DNA from: Chryseobacterium phosphatilyticum | Lineage (GTDB): Bacteria > Bacteroidota > Bacteroidia > Flavobacteriales > Weeksellaceae | Direction: 5' to 3' | DNA length: 64,000 nt | NCBI RefSeq assembly: GCF_002899825.2 | Contig: NZ_PPED02000002.1 | Span: forward strand, 160,059 to 224,058 | Shown here: positions 10,040 to 19,684 of the stretch, one piece after another | Layout: every line of letters starts with the position of its first letter | How positions within the stretch are numbered: the stretch's first letter is position 1 | Program-made: the position numbers and the translations under genes | Notes under the pieces: model-generated | Databases searched by the model: none | What the model saw: the letters and a program-made list of their open reading frames with translations, nothing else | Told to the model about the DNA's origin: nothing

Positions 10040-10070
10040 ATTTAATTAAATTTGAATTTCAAATCTTAAT

Positions 10071-10547
10071 ATGAAGTATTTTAAAATTCTCATACTGGCC
10101 TGTTTTTTAGGAATGCTCTTCTCATGTGGTGGAGATGACGATATCTGCGAAAGTGGTGAAGGTACTCCCAGAATTAGGGTTGCTTTTAGAAATGCTGACG
10201 GCAAAGAGATAACGGTGGATTCCCTATATGTCGCTGTAGATTATGGTACGGGAGCTATTGTAGATTTAGGTAAAACAGCAAATAATTCATCGAGATTGAT
10301 TCCTTTGCGTGTTGACGATGTACCTTATACTGATCTTTATTTTAAAACCAGAATTAAAGGGCCACAATCAAAGGTGAGGGTAGGTTATACTACAAAATCT
10401 GCTTATGTCTCGCCTGGATGTGGTATTAAAAAAACTTATGAAAATTTAACTTCAGAATTAATAACCCCTAATGTTGTCAAAAAGGTAGAATTAGGGCTAA
10501 ATCAAATAGAGAATGAAAACAAGACTAATCTTTTCCTTCTTTTTTAG
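10071..10547 (+). CDS. DUF6452-like lipoprotein
   Basis: A 158-residue protein with a lipoprotein signal and lipobox FSC at Cys19, then an acidic GGDDD stretch. The rest is predicted beta-rich with paired cysteines (CES near 26 and SPGCGIKKTYEN near 125). It resembles the Bacteroidota-only DUF6452 family, which in my recollection commonly sits beside rlmD and a DUF6048 gene, as here. It starts 31 bases after rlmD and its end overlaps the next gene by 35 bases in another frame, indicating translational coupling. No function is known to me. Confidence 0.7.
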   Translation: MKYFKILILACFLGMLFSCGGDDDICESGEGTPRIRVAFRNADGKEITVDSLYVAVDYGTGAIVDLGKTANNSSRLIPLRVDDVPYTDLYFKTRIKGPQSKVRVGYTTKSAYVSPGCGIKKTYENLTSELITPNVVKKVELGLNQIENENKTNLFLLF

Positions 10548-11181
10548 TATAATAGGAATACTAGGCTGGGCGCAGGAAAAAAAAGAAGTGAAAAAGGAAA
10601 AAAAGGAGCATTGGAAATATGAACCCAACTTTATGGTTGGTTTTGATGCCCTTAATGCAGGTGTTTCTTTTTTCTCTGACAGAAAAGTATATCAGGGATT
10701 TGTTTCCTCAAAATTGAATGGAAATGTGCATCTAATTGCAGAAGCTGGTTTTGAGAAGAATATATATCAGAAGAATGGTTACGATGCAAAAGCAAATGGT
10801 CCTTTTGCTAAATTAGGAGCATTTTATATGCTGGCGAAAGATGCAGAAAATGAATTTAATGGATTTTATGCCGGGGGAAAAGTAGCCGGATCATTCTACA
10901 ATCAGGAGTATATGGCAATTCCTGTTCGTGGATTTGGAGGAAGTAGTTCTTCAGTAGCTTTTCCGTCATCATCTCAATCTTCTTTTTGGCTGGAAGGTAC
11001 ATTAGGGGGGAGGGTACAGCTCTTTAACTCAAATTTCTATATAGATGTAAATCTTCAACCGAGGTACATGGTATATACCTCAAAACAGGATGATATCTCT
11101 CCAATGATTGTTCCTGGATTTGGAAGAAGCTCTTCCAAGTTCAATATGGGATTTGCATGGAATCTTGCCTATAAGTTTTAA
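10513..11181 (+). CDS. DUF6048-like outer-membrane beta-barrel-type protein
   Basis: A 222-residue protein with a signal peptide ending near WAQ (residue 20), a Lys/Glu-rich linker (KKEVKKEKKEH), then alternating hydrophobic strands with glycine-aromatic pairs (FMVGFDALNAGVSFF, FYAGGKVAGSFY) and a terminal aromatic residue (NLAYKF), which fits a small outer-membrane barrel. It overlaps the DUF6452-like gene by 35 bases and ends at a strong terminator, so rlmD, DUF6452 and DUF6048 are probably one transcript. A barrel and its partner lipoprotein is the natural reading, but this is an inference. Confidence 0.7.
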   Translation: MKTRLIFSFFFSIIGILGWAQEKKEVKKEKKEHWKYEPNFMVGFDALNAGVSFFSDRKVYQGFVSSKLNGNVHLIAEAGFEKNIYQKNGYDAKANGPFAKLGAFYMLAKDAENEFNGFYAGGKVAGSFYNQEYMAIPVRGFGGSSSSVAFPSSSQSSFWLEGTLGGRVQLFNSNFYIDVNLQPRYMVYTSKQDDISPMIVPGFGRSSSKFNMGFAWNLAYKF

Positions 11182-11213
11182 TAAAACTATTTATTGCCTT
11201 TTAAAATATATAC

Positions 11214-11253
11214 AATACAAACTTTAATAATTTTAAAGTTTGTATTTTTTTTA
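11214..11253 (+). terminator. Rho-independent terminator of the rlmD operon
   Basis: Perfect 14-bp stem (arms 11214-11227 and 11233-11246) with a 5-base loop and a long T-run. Confidence 0.85.
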
Positions 11254-11325
11254 ATGAATTCGGCTGTTTGATGTATGTTTTTGAAAAATATAGTATTATT
11301 TCATTTATATAATTCATAAAATAGT

Positions 11326-11333
11326 TATATTTG
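11326..11333 (+). promoter_or_regulatory. -7 promoter box of the first metallopeptidase gene
   Basis: TATATTTG, an exact TAnnTTTG match, 26 bases before the start at 11360. No -33 TTG at standard spacing. Confidence 0.55.
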
Positions 11334-11359
11334 GCGGAATTATAATTATGTTTTAATTT

Positions 11360-14300
11360 ATGAAAAGACTATTTACTGCCTTACTGCTTACTTTTGTAGG
11401 AGGAGCAGCGTTCGGTCAATGGACGCCAACTTCCTTTAAAGGTGACAGTAATAAAAGAAGTACAGGATTAAAAGCTGATGGTTCTAGTGTAAGAAGTAAC
11501 GGGTACTATAAATTAGATCTCGACTTACTAAGATCTCAGTTAAAGAATGCTCAGGAAATGGGAGCTAATTCTGTTCCTGTTGTAATTTCTCTTCCTACAA
11601 TGGATGGGAAGATTGAAAGATTTAATGTATACAGTTTTCCGGTTGTTGTAAAAGAGCTGGCAGATAAGTTTGATTTAGGATCTTATGTGGGAGCGAGTAT
11701 TGATAATCCTACTAAGTATTTGAGATTTAGTTTAGCACCAAATGATTTCCAGTCTATGGTTATTGATGGTGATAAATACGAATTTATTGAGCCCACCTCT
11801 GCTGATCGAACGGTATATGCTATTCACCCAAAGACAAGAAAAAATCGTGACTCTTTCTTATGTTCTACAGATGAATCTCCTGCTGCAAAAAAGCAGATAG
11901 ATGATTTGTTGAAAAAAGGGCAGTCTTTCTCAAATCAGACGACAACTTTTGCAAAAAGTTCTGATAAGAAATTCAGAACAATGAGATTGGTGGTTTCAGT
12001 TACAGGAGAATATACCCAATATTTTATGACTCAGGCAGGAGTTCCAGCAACTGCGACTGATGACCAGAAAAGAGCTCCTGCATTGGCTGCAATTAACGCT
12101 ACTTTAAGCCGGGTAAACGGAGTTTTTGAAAAAGATTTTGCATTGCACCTGAATTTACAGAACTATCCGAACGTAATTTATATAAATCCGGCTAATGATC
12201 CTTATTCTGGTGCACAGGCTGGTGCAGGAGGTGCCTGGAATCTTGAATTGCAGAATACATTATCCAATGTAAATAATGTAGGTGATACTAATTATGATAT
12301 TGGTCATTTATTCGGTAAATCCGGAGGCGGAGGTAATGCAGGATGTATAGGATGTGTATGTATTGATCCTACACCAAATGTTCCTAAAGGAAAAGGCTCA
12401 GGATTTACTTCTCCTTCTAACGGAATACCGCAAGGTGATGCTTTTGATATAGATTATGTTGCTCATGAGATGGGGCATCAGTTAGGAGGTAATCATACTT
12501 TCTCTCATAATCTGGAAGGAAGCGGTGTTAATATGGAACCGGGATCTGGATCTACTATTATGGGATATGCTGGAATTACTGGTGGTCTTGATACGGATGT
12601 TCAACCTAATTCCGATCCTTACTTCCATTCAGCAAGTATTGGGCAGATTCAAGCGAATTTAATTGCTAAGACTTGTGACATTGAAACAGCAATCAATAAT
12701 AATCCACCGGCAATTGATGATTTGCCAACATTTACTATTCCTAAAGGAACTGCTTTCGCGTTAACAGCAACAGCAACAGATCCTGAAAATGATCCATTGA
12801 CTTATACTTGGGAAGAAGTTGATGATGCCGACCTGCCTATTGATCGTTTCAATTTAGGACTTACTACTACCGGAGCTTCGTTTAGATCAGTTTCCCCAAC
12901 AACTAGCCCAACAAGATATTTTCCAAAATGGGAAAGTGTATTGACAGGAACATTAACTAATTCAAATAATACTTGGGAATCTGTATCAACGGTAGCAAGA
13001 ACAAGTAAGTTTTCCGTTACAGTAAGAGATAATAATACCAATGTACAGCAACAACAATCTTCTGTTAAAACTCAGACAATTAATGTAGGTGATAATGGAC
13101 CTTTCAGAGTTGCTAATCAATATGCTGATGTTAATACGCCGACTCCGGTTCAATGGGTGGTGGCAAATACTAATGCTGCTCCTTACAATGTTGCTAATGT
13201 AAAGATTGATTATACTACAAATAACGGAACTACCTGGACTGTATTGTCAGCTTCAACTCCTAATGACGGATCTGAGAACTTTACTTTCCCTTCTGCATTA
13301 AACGGACAAACGATTAAAGTGAGAATTTCTGCAATCGGAAATGTTTTCTATGCTCTTGGATCTGTAACGCTAGGACCTTTGGCAGCGTGTAGTTCTGCTG
13401 CACCAACGAATGTCGTGGTAAATAATATTACTATGCATACGGCGAGTGTGTCATGGATGTCTTATACAGGAGCAACGTACAAAGTACACTACAGAAAAGT
13501 GGGTACAACGACCTGGACAGAAGTGGATAGCACTATTCCTTCCATTAATATAGCTGGTTTGGTAGATGATACAACGTATGAAGTTCAGGTTGCTTTAGTA
13601 TGTGGTGCAACAGTAGGTACTTACTCTGCGTCTGTAAACTTTACAACACCAGCATTACGTTATTGTTCTACTGTTACAAATGATCAGGATTATGAGTATA
13701 TTCAAAATGTGACAATTGGTAATATAAATAATACTTCAGCAAGCAGTACATATACAAACTATACTACAAATACAGCGCTTCATGTTAACTTGACAAAAGG
13801 AACGCCTCAGCCTATTTCTGTTACATTAGGTAATACAGGAGCTGCTGATTATGATGCTGTAGTAGCGTTTATTGATTTCAATAAAGACGGAATTTTCTCT
13901 GAATCTGAAAGAGTACTGGATTATCCTATTACATTGACTCAACCGGGAACTGTAGTTAGCGGAACATTTAATATTCCGGGTAATGCTGTGGAAGGAGAAG
14001 CTTTAAGAATGAGAGTTTTAGGCGGTTGGATTGGTGCTGGTCCTAATGGCTCATATGTAGGATTATCATTACCTCCTGACTTTTTATGCGGACTTAATGT
14101 TGGTTACGGAGAAGTTGAAGATTATAACGTATATATTACAAGTAATTTAGGTACCTCTGAAAGCAACTTTAAAAATAGTGGCATCCAGTTATATCCAAAC
14201 CCGGCTACTGATGTTCTTAATATAACTAAGGTTTCTGATAAAGCAACTTATAAGATTTTCGGAGCTACGGGTCAATTGATCAATACTGGAAATGTAAACA

Positions 14301-14401
14301 GTGGAAGGATTAATATTTCATCTTTAATTAAAGGGGGATATATCATTACCATTGATGAAAAAGGACAGGAATTGTTCAAGTCTAAATTTATCAAAAAATA
14401 A
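11360..14401 (+). CDS. Secreted reprolysin-like zinc metallopeptidase with FN3, GEVED and T9SS type A sorting domains
   Basis: A 1013-residue secreted protease. The signal peptide ends near AFGQ (residue 20). A propeptide-like region (about 25-200) is shared with the paralogue at 19685. The catalytic domain contains HEMGHQLGGNH at residues 369-379, the metzincin zinc motif HExxHxxGxxH with Glu370 as catalytic base, followed by the Met-turn-like SGSTIMGYAG; this fits the Reprolysin_4 group. A cysteine motif CIGCVC precedes the active site by about 40 residues. Then come a beta-sandwich region (about 445-670), one fibronectin type III domain (about 676-765), a GEVED domain (about 768-925, ending GEVEDYNVYI, with the calcium-loop-like DFNKDGIFSESE), and a T9SS type A tail with YPNPATDVLNI. 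Exported by T9SS to the surface or medium; substrates unknown. Confidence 0.9.
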   Translation: MKRLFTALLLTFVGGAAFGQWTPTSFKGDSNKRSTGLKADGSSVRSNGYYKLDLDLLRSQLKNAQEMGANSVPVVISLPTMDGKIERFNVYSFPVVVKELADKFDLGSYVGASIDNPTKYLRFSLAPNDFQSMVIDGDKYEFIEPTSADRTVYAIHPKTRKNRDSFLCSTDESPAAKKQIDDLLKKGQSFSNQTTTFAKSSDKKFRTMRLVVSVTGEYTQYFMTQAGVPATATDDQKRAPALAAINATLSRVNGVFEKDFALHLNLQNYPNVIYINPANDPYSGAQAGAGGAWNLELQNTLSNVNNVGDTNYDIGHLFGKSGGGGNAGCIGCVCIDPTPNVPKGKGSGFTSPSNGIPQGDAFDIDYVAHEMGHQLGGNHTFSHNLEGSGVNMEPGSGSTIMGYAGITGGLDTDVQPNSDPYFHSASIGQIQANLIAKTCDIETAINNNPPAIDDLPTFTIPKGTAFALTATATDPENDPLTYTWEEVDDADLPIDRFNLGLTTTGASFRSVSPTTSPTRYFPKWESVLTGTLTNSNNTWESVSTVARTSKFSVTVRDNNTNVQQQQSSVKTQTINVGDNGPFRVANQYADVNTPTPVQWVVANTNAAPYNVANVKIDYTTNNGTTWTVLSASTPNDGSENFTFPSALNGQTIKVRISAIGNVFYALGSVTLGPLAACSSAAPTNVVVNNITMHTASVSWMSYTGATYKVHYRKVGTTTWTEVDSTIPSINIAGLVDDTTYEVQVALVCGATVGTYSASVNFTTPALRYCSTVTNDQDYEYIQNVTIGNINNTSASSTYTNYTTNTALHVNLTKGTPQPISVTLGNTGAADYDAVVAFIDFNKDGIFSESERVLDYPITLTQPGTVVSGTFNIPGNAVEGEALRMRVLGGWIGAGPNGSYVGLSLPPDFLCGLNVGYGEVEDYNVYITSNLGTSESNFKNSGIQLYPNPATDVLNITKVSDKATYKIFGATGQLINTGNVNSGRINISSLIKGGYIITIDEKGQELFKSKFIKK

Positions 14402-14420
14402 TATATTTGTAAATAATGTT

Positions 14421-14453
14421 AAATCCCTGGCTATTTCCGGGGATTTTTTATTT
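14421..14453 (+). terminator. Rho-independent terminator
   Basis: Ten-bp stem aaatccctgg / ccggggattt (one G-T pair), six-base loop, followed by T-rich sequence, 20 bases after the stop. Confidence 0.8.
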
Positions 14454-14530
14454 TTAACCATATGTGTAATTATTGTGTAATTTTTTCAAAAAAATTACGT
14501 TTAATGAATAGTTCACAATGAAAAAATCAT

Positions 14531-14538
14531 TAGATTTG
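14531..14538 (+). promoter_or_regulatory. -7 promoter box with long 5' leader
   Basis: TAGATTTG matches TAnnTTTG but lies about 150 bases before the start at 14686, so the transcript would carry a long leader that contains the hairpin at 14603-14624. Confidence 0.45.
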
Positions 14539-14602
14539 TGTAAATATTAAAATATTAGCTTATGGTATAAAATTATTCTTTTTATTGCAGTTTATCTGTA
14601 AA

Positions 14603-14624
14603 AGGCGATGTTTCAAGAATCGCC
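14603..14624 (+). other. Hairpin in the 5' leader of the FN3/GEVED gene
   Basis: GGCGAT and ATCGCC arms around a 10-base loop in an otherwise AT-rich leader. It lacks a T-run, so it is not a simple terminator; a role in translation or mRNA stability is possible but untested. Confidence 0.4.
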
Positions 14625-14685
14625 ATGACACTAAAATTTGAACACTTAGAATTACTTATTGTTATCATTATTAAATTTTTAAAAT

Positions 14686-17600
14686 ATGAGTGGACTTTTA
14701 CTCTGTAAAATGAGCCGGCCTATAAGGGGGCTCATAACCTTGCTCTGTATAGTCTTTGGACTGCTCGTGCAGGCACAAACAGTTATAGTTGGTACAGGAA
14801 CAAGTACTCAAAGATTTCCCCTCGGATCTTACTACGGATTCGAGCGATCAGCATCACTTTATACGGGTACGGAAGTCGGAACATCCGGAAGTATTCAGTC
14901 TTTAGCCTGGAAAGCTACCGGATCACTGAACATAACTCTTCCGGTAAAGATTTATGTGAAATCTGTACCAAGTACAACAACAACGATTACTTCACAAAAC
15001 TGGTCTAGTACAATTTCTGGAGCAGCCTTAGTATACGACGGCCCTGTCAGTAATATAACAGCAGGATGGTATACCGTAGCATTGCAGACTCCTTATTATT
15101 ATAACTCAGCTGATAACCTTATGGTTTTAGTTGAAACCAACTTTGGTGGATCTGGAGGAGGAGGAGGAACAACAGGTGCTGCTTTTACTTATTCGACAGC
15201 GACCTCAAGACATATGTACTATCAGAAAGATAGTTCAGCTCCTACGGATACCGATTTGGGAACGGTTACAGCAAACAGACCAAATGTTCAAATAACTTTT
15301 GGTCCCGGACCTGCATGTTTACCAGCGGGTGCGTTAAGTTTAGGTACTGTAACGGCAACAAGTGCAGTATTAAACTGGACAGCACCTTCTCCAGCTCCGG
15401 CAGGAGGATACGAAATTTATTATTCAACTACCAACACAGCTCCTACTGCTGCCACTGTACCCACACAAACTGTAGCAGCAGGTGCAACAGCGACACTTTC
15501 TCCGTTGACACCTGATACAACTTATTATGTATGGGTAAGAGCCAGATGTAGTGGAACGTCGGAAAGTACCTGGTCGGGACCGATAAAATTAGTGACACCA
15601 CCTACATGTCCGCCTATGCCGACAACCGGAACGTTATCTCTAGGTACAATTACGCAAACAAGTGCAGTCTTGAACTGGACTGCTTTTTCTTATGTTCCCG
15701 CACAGGGATATGATGTGTATTATAGCACCTCTAATACCGCGCCAACAGGAGCTACAGTGCCATCGCAAAATGTACCTTCCGGTACAACGGCAACACTTTC
15801 TCCATTAACACCTAATACTACATATTATGCCTGGGTGAGAGCGAGATGTAGTGCTACAGATCAAAGTGCCTGGAAAGGACCGATTTCTTTCTATACCGGA
15901 TATTGTGTACCAACAGGAGGTACCAGTTCAACTTCGTATTATCTGAATAACATTACGTCTACGGGGGGGATTTCGAACTTAAACTATACTGCAAATGCCT
16001 ATTCTGCATATGTAAACAGTACACCTACAGCGTTTTCTGCTATACCAACCACTTCAGTAACAATGAATCTGGCTTCAGCAGGAAACAATACATACTATTA
16101 TTATATATGGGTAGATTGGAATAATGACTTTGATTTTAATGATCCGGGAGAAGCTATTCTGAATACAAGTACAGGTGGATATGCTGCAACGGCAACCGGG
16201 GTCATCCCTATTGCTGCCAACCAGGCACCAGGTACTTACAGAGTAAGAGTAGCAACTACATATTCTGGTACTCTTAACCCTTGTGGTCCGGCAAGCTCCG
16301 GAAATTACGTAGACTTTGCATTAGAGGTTATTGCGTTACAGCCATGTAATGCAAACCCTCCAAGTAATATTACCGTTTCAAATATTACAGCAAGTACTGC
16401 TGTTGTAAACTGGATTCCGGCAATAGGAGCTACTTATACTCTTCGATATAGAAAAGTAGGAGCTGCTACATGGCAACCTTCTGTGAACCTTACAACTCCA
16501 CTGTCAAACAGTTATACTATTGTTAACTTGGAAGACAATGCCCAATATGAGGTTCAGATTGCAACAACATGTCAAGGTAATCAGGGAGCATTTTCAACAA
16601 GTGTGAACTTTACCACACCTACTCTTACCTATTGTACAAATACACCCCCTAATACAACTTCAGATGGTTATATTAGTAAAGTAGTGGTTACACCTACAAA
16701 CGGGCCATTAATGGTAAGTAATTCTGGATATGATGTTTATAAAGATTATTCTGCTGATCCTACCCGTTTAATTACTTTAGTAAGAGGAACAACAGGAAAT
16801 AAAATAAGCATCACCAAATACTGGCCGGGCTCTTCATCCAGCTTTGGTATAGGTGTATGGATTGACTTAAACAGAAATGGAATTTTTGAAGCTAGTGAGA
16901 GATTTGTTACGGGAGCAAGTAATACCACTGCCACTGTGACAACAGCAACAGCTGGTTTTACAATCGCATTGCCTCCGGATCCGACTACGTATTCAGGACC
17001 GCTTGTTACAAAAATGCGTGTTGTGATGATGGATGGTACTGTTTCTTCCCCTTGTGGGCCATTTTCAACATTTAATGATGGTGAGGTGGAAGATTATGCT
17101 GTGAAGCTTATTGATCAACCAGTATGTACTACAACACCTATCACAAGTATAACTGTTTCAAACCTTACTGATATCAGTGCTACTTTCTCCTGGACTGCGG
17201 CTGCGAATGCTACATATCAACTCCGTTACAGAAAAGTAGGGACGACGGCTTGGACAACAATATCCCCTGTGCCGGCTCCTGGTAATGTATACACAGTAGA
17301 TCCTACAACACCGTTAACAGAGCAGACTTTATATGAAGTTCAGGTATCAACAAAATGTGGTACAGGTGCTTTTGGAGCATATTCAACATCAACACAATTT
17401 ACAACATTGCCAATACAATACTGCCAGATGACGGGTAGTGGTGATAATGACCACATTGCGAATGTTACTGTATCTTCTGCTAACCTGGGTGTACTTCCTA
17501 TGAGTAATAATTCTGTTCAGACAAATTATATCAGCTATACAACACCGGAAACCCTTATTACACTAGATGTTAATTCTCAGAATAATAAGATTTCGGTAGG

Positions 17601-19431
17601 AAAAGGATGGACAGGTTCAACAGGTAATGATGCTGTTTCTGCGTGGATTGATTTCAACAGAAACGGTCAGTTTGAAACCAACGAGAGAATTCTTAATACA
17701 GCAGCAAGTACAACTACGCCTGTTACAGCTTTGTTTGATGTTCCTGCTACTGCTTATACAGGACCTATGGCTAATACTACAATGAGAGTAGTATTAAAAC
17801 GTACCAGTGCACCGGTGATGTGCCAGAATGCTTTGAACGGAGAAGTAGAAGATTATAGAGTAACGATCAGACCATGTAGTACTGCTACTCCAAATGCACC
17901 TACATTTACACGAACTCATAATTCTGTTGTTATTACATGGACGGGGGCAGCTAGTAATGTAAGTTATGTTGTAAGATATAGAGTACAGGGAACTACTACC
18001 TGGACGGAAGTTTTTGCATCTACATTATTAGGTAATATGCCTCTTACGATTAATGGACTTACTCCTGCAACAACTTATGAAGTTGAGATTGCTGCCATTT
18101 GTGGGACGACAATCGGAACAGCTACACCTATCAAAACATTTACAACGAGATGTGACCCTACACCTCCAACAGTTAATGTAAGTAATATTACTCCAACAAC
18201 AGCCATGATTACATGGGCGCCTCTAGCTGCAAGTTCTACTTACACTATGAGATGGAGAAAAGTAGGAACAACAGGATGGCCAAATGCAGATATCCTTCTG
18301 CCTGCTTCTCCTGCAAATACCTATGTACTTGGTAGTGTAATTCCTTTGGAGCCATATACTACATATGAAGTTCAGATTGCTAATAAATGTGATGGAGAAA
18401 CTACATTAAATACATACTCCAATCCTAAAGTATTTACAACTGAAAGAATATGTATACTTCCACCTCCGGGATTAACAATTACTCAATTATTGCCTACATC
18501 TGCGGAAGTTCAATGGGACCCTTTCCCTGGAGCAACCTATGTACTTCGATACAGAAAAGTAGGTATTCCAAGTTGGACAGAGATTTCTACACCAGTTAAT
18601 AATATTGTGTTAGATGGTCTTACAGAACTTACAAAATATGAAATGCAGGTAGTAAACATCTGTAATGGTACACCTGGAAACTATACTCCTCCTTACTATT
18701 TTACAACACCAACTGTAATCTACTGTAAGATGGGTTCTGGAAGCGCTACAGGTGAGCATATCTCAAAAGTAACCGTTAATCCAAATGGAAAGCCTAGCAT
18801 GACAAATGCTTCCGGAGCATCTACTTATACAGATTATACCGGAGTTCCTAAAACATTCATTGAACTGATTCAGGGATCTATTGATAATGAGATTATCATT
18901 GAGAAAAAATGGACGGGTAACACTTATAATGAGGGAATTGCTGTCTGGATCGATTTCAATAGAAACGGAGAGTTTGATATTAATGAAAGAGTATTCACTT
19001 CATCTCCAAATACAACATCTCCTGTGTCAGGGAAATTTAATGTACCTGTTGATGCATTTGTAAGTATGACTGATTATAAATATGTGGTCATGAGAGTTGC
19101 GATGGAAAGAGATGGTATTCCTGTAAGTTGTACCAACTTTAAAAATGGAGAAGTTGAAGATTATACGGTAAGAATTTCTAAAAAAGGAGTTTCAAATCCG
19201 TTAGATCAAACTGAAATCATGATCTATCCAAACCCGGTAAGCTCAGTATTGTTTGTTAAAAATATCAGCAAAAAAGCGAAATATAAAATTTACAACGCTG
19301 CAGGGCAGGTAATTGCCGATGGTATCTTACTCAACAACCAGATTAATGTAAGCAGATTAATTAATGGAGTGTATGTACTGGATATTGATGATAACGGAAA
19401 TACTGCTCAGAAGAAATTTATTAAGGAATAA
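14686..19431 (+). CDS. Large secreted FN3/GEVED repeat protein with T9SS type A sorting domain, no catalytic domain
   Basis: A 1581-residue exported protein with a signal peptide ending near VQAQ (residue 31); a second in-frame ATG at 14710 would give an equally good signal. The first 205 residues are a beta-rich domain I do not recognise. After it, modules alternate: FN3 at about 210, 308, 552, 814, 1066, 1157 and 1257, and GEVED-type domains at about 406, 646, 912 and 1345, most with calcium-loop-like DxNxNGxF sequences and the closing GEVEDY. The T9SS type A tail begins near IYPNPVSSVLFVKN. There is no HExxH or other catalytic motif, so an adhesive, matrix or glycan-binding role is likely. 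It sits between two metallopeptidase paralogues and shares its last 320 residues or so with the genes at 19685 and 25294. Confidence 0.85.
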   Translation: MSGLLLCKMSRPIRGLITLLCIVFGLLVQAQTVIVGTGTSTQRFPLGSYYGFERSASLYTGTEVGTSGSIQSLAWKATGSLNITLPVKIYVKSVPSTTTTITSQNWSSTISGAALVYDGPVSNITAGWYTVALQTPYYYNSADNLMVLVETNFGGSGGGGGTTGAAFTYSTATSRHMYYQKDSSAPTDTDLGTVTANRPNVQITFGPGPACLPAGALSLGTVTATSAVLNWTAPSPAPAGGYEIYYSTTNTAPTAATVPTQTVAAGATATLSPLTPDTTYYVWVRARCSGTSESTWSGPIKLVTPPTCPPMPTTGTLSLGTITQTSAVLNWTAFSYVPAQGYDVYYSTSNTAPTGATVPSQNVPSGTTATLSPLTPNTTYYAWVRARCSATDQSAWKGPISFYTGYCVPTGGTSSTSYYLNNITSTGGISNLNYTANAYSAYVNSTPTAFSAIPTTSVTMNLASAGNNTYYYYIWVDWNNDFDFNDPGEAILNTSTGGYAATATGVIPIAANQAPGTYRVRVATTYSGTLNPCGPASSGNYVDFALEVIALQPCNANPPSNITVSNITASTAVVNWIPAIGATYTLRYRKVGAATWQPSVNLTTPLSNSYTIVNLEDNAQYEVQIATTCQGNQGAFSTSVNFTTPTLTYCTNTPPNTTSDGYISKVVVTPTNGPLMVSNSGYDVYKDYSADPTRLITLVRGTTGNKISITKYWPGSSSSFGIGVWIDLNRNGIFEASERFVTGASNTTATVTTATAGFTIALPPDPTTYSGPLVTKMRVVMMDGTVSSPCGPFSTFNDGEVEDYAVKLIDQPVCTTTPITSITVSNLTDISATFSWTAAANATYQLRYRKVGTTAWTTISPVPAPGNVYTVDPTTPLTEQTLYEVQVSTKCGTGAFGAYSTSTQFTTLPIQYCQMTGSGDNDHIANVTVSSANLGVLPMSNNSVQTNYISYTTPETLITLDVNSQNNKISVGKGWTGSTGNDAVSAWIDFNRNGQFETNERILNTAASTTTPVTALFDVPATAYTGPMANTTMRVVLKRTSAPVMCQNALNGEVEDYRVTIRPCSTATPNAPTFTRTHNSVVITWTGAASNVSYVVRYRVQGTTTWTEVFASTLLGNMPLTINGLTPATTYEVEIAAICGTTIGTATPIKTFTTRCDPTPPTVNVSNITPTTAMITWAPLAASSTYTMRWRKVGTTGWPNADILLPASPANTYVLGSVIPLEPYTTYEVQIANKCDGETTLNTYSNPKVFTTERICILPPPGLTITQLLPTSAEVQWDPFPGATYVLRYRKVGIPSWTEISTPVNNIVLDGLTELTKYEMQVVNICNGTPGNYTPPYYFTTPTVIYCKMGSGSATGEHISKVTVNPNGKPSMTNASGASTYTDYTGVPKTFIELIQGSIDNEIIIEKKWTGNTYNEGIAVWIDFNRNGEFDINERVFTSSPNTTSPVSGKFNVPVDAFVSMTDYKYVVMRVAMERDGIPVSCTNFKNGEVEDYTVRISKKGVSNPLDQTEIMIYPNPVSSVLFVKNISKKAKYKIYNAAGQVIADGILLNNQINVSRLINGVYVLDIDDNGNTAQKKFIKE

Positions 19432-19450
19432 TAAACTAAATCTCTAATAG

Positions 19451-19485
19451 AATAGGCCTCCAGAAGTGGAGGTCTATTTTTTTAT
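19451..19485 (+). terminator. Rho-independent terminator
   Basis: Twelve-bp stem (arms 19451-19462 and 19467-19478, one G-T pair), four-base loop, then a T-run, 20 bases after the stop. Confidence 0.85.
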
Positions 19486-19623
19486 TCTGTCATTCTTTTT
19501 TTTGCAATTTTAATCAATAATTCAACATGTATTGAATTTTTTAACTTAAATTCAATTAAATGTTTAAATTTTTAATTTAACATGTGTTTTATTGATGATG
19601 TTTCATTGATTTGTATATTTTAA

Positions 19624-19654
19624 TTGTATTATTTTAAATTAATGGTTAAATTTG
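19624..19654 (+). promoter_or_regulatory. Promoter of the second metallopeptidase gene
   Basis: TTG at 19624-19626 and TAAATTTG at 19647-19654 with a 20-base spacer fit the Bacteroidota -33/-7 promoter. The start codon at 19685 lies 31 bases downstream. Confidence 0.6.
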
Positions 19655-19684
19655 TGAGATTAATATAAAATTCACGGAAAAATT

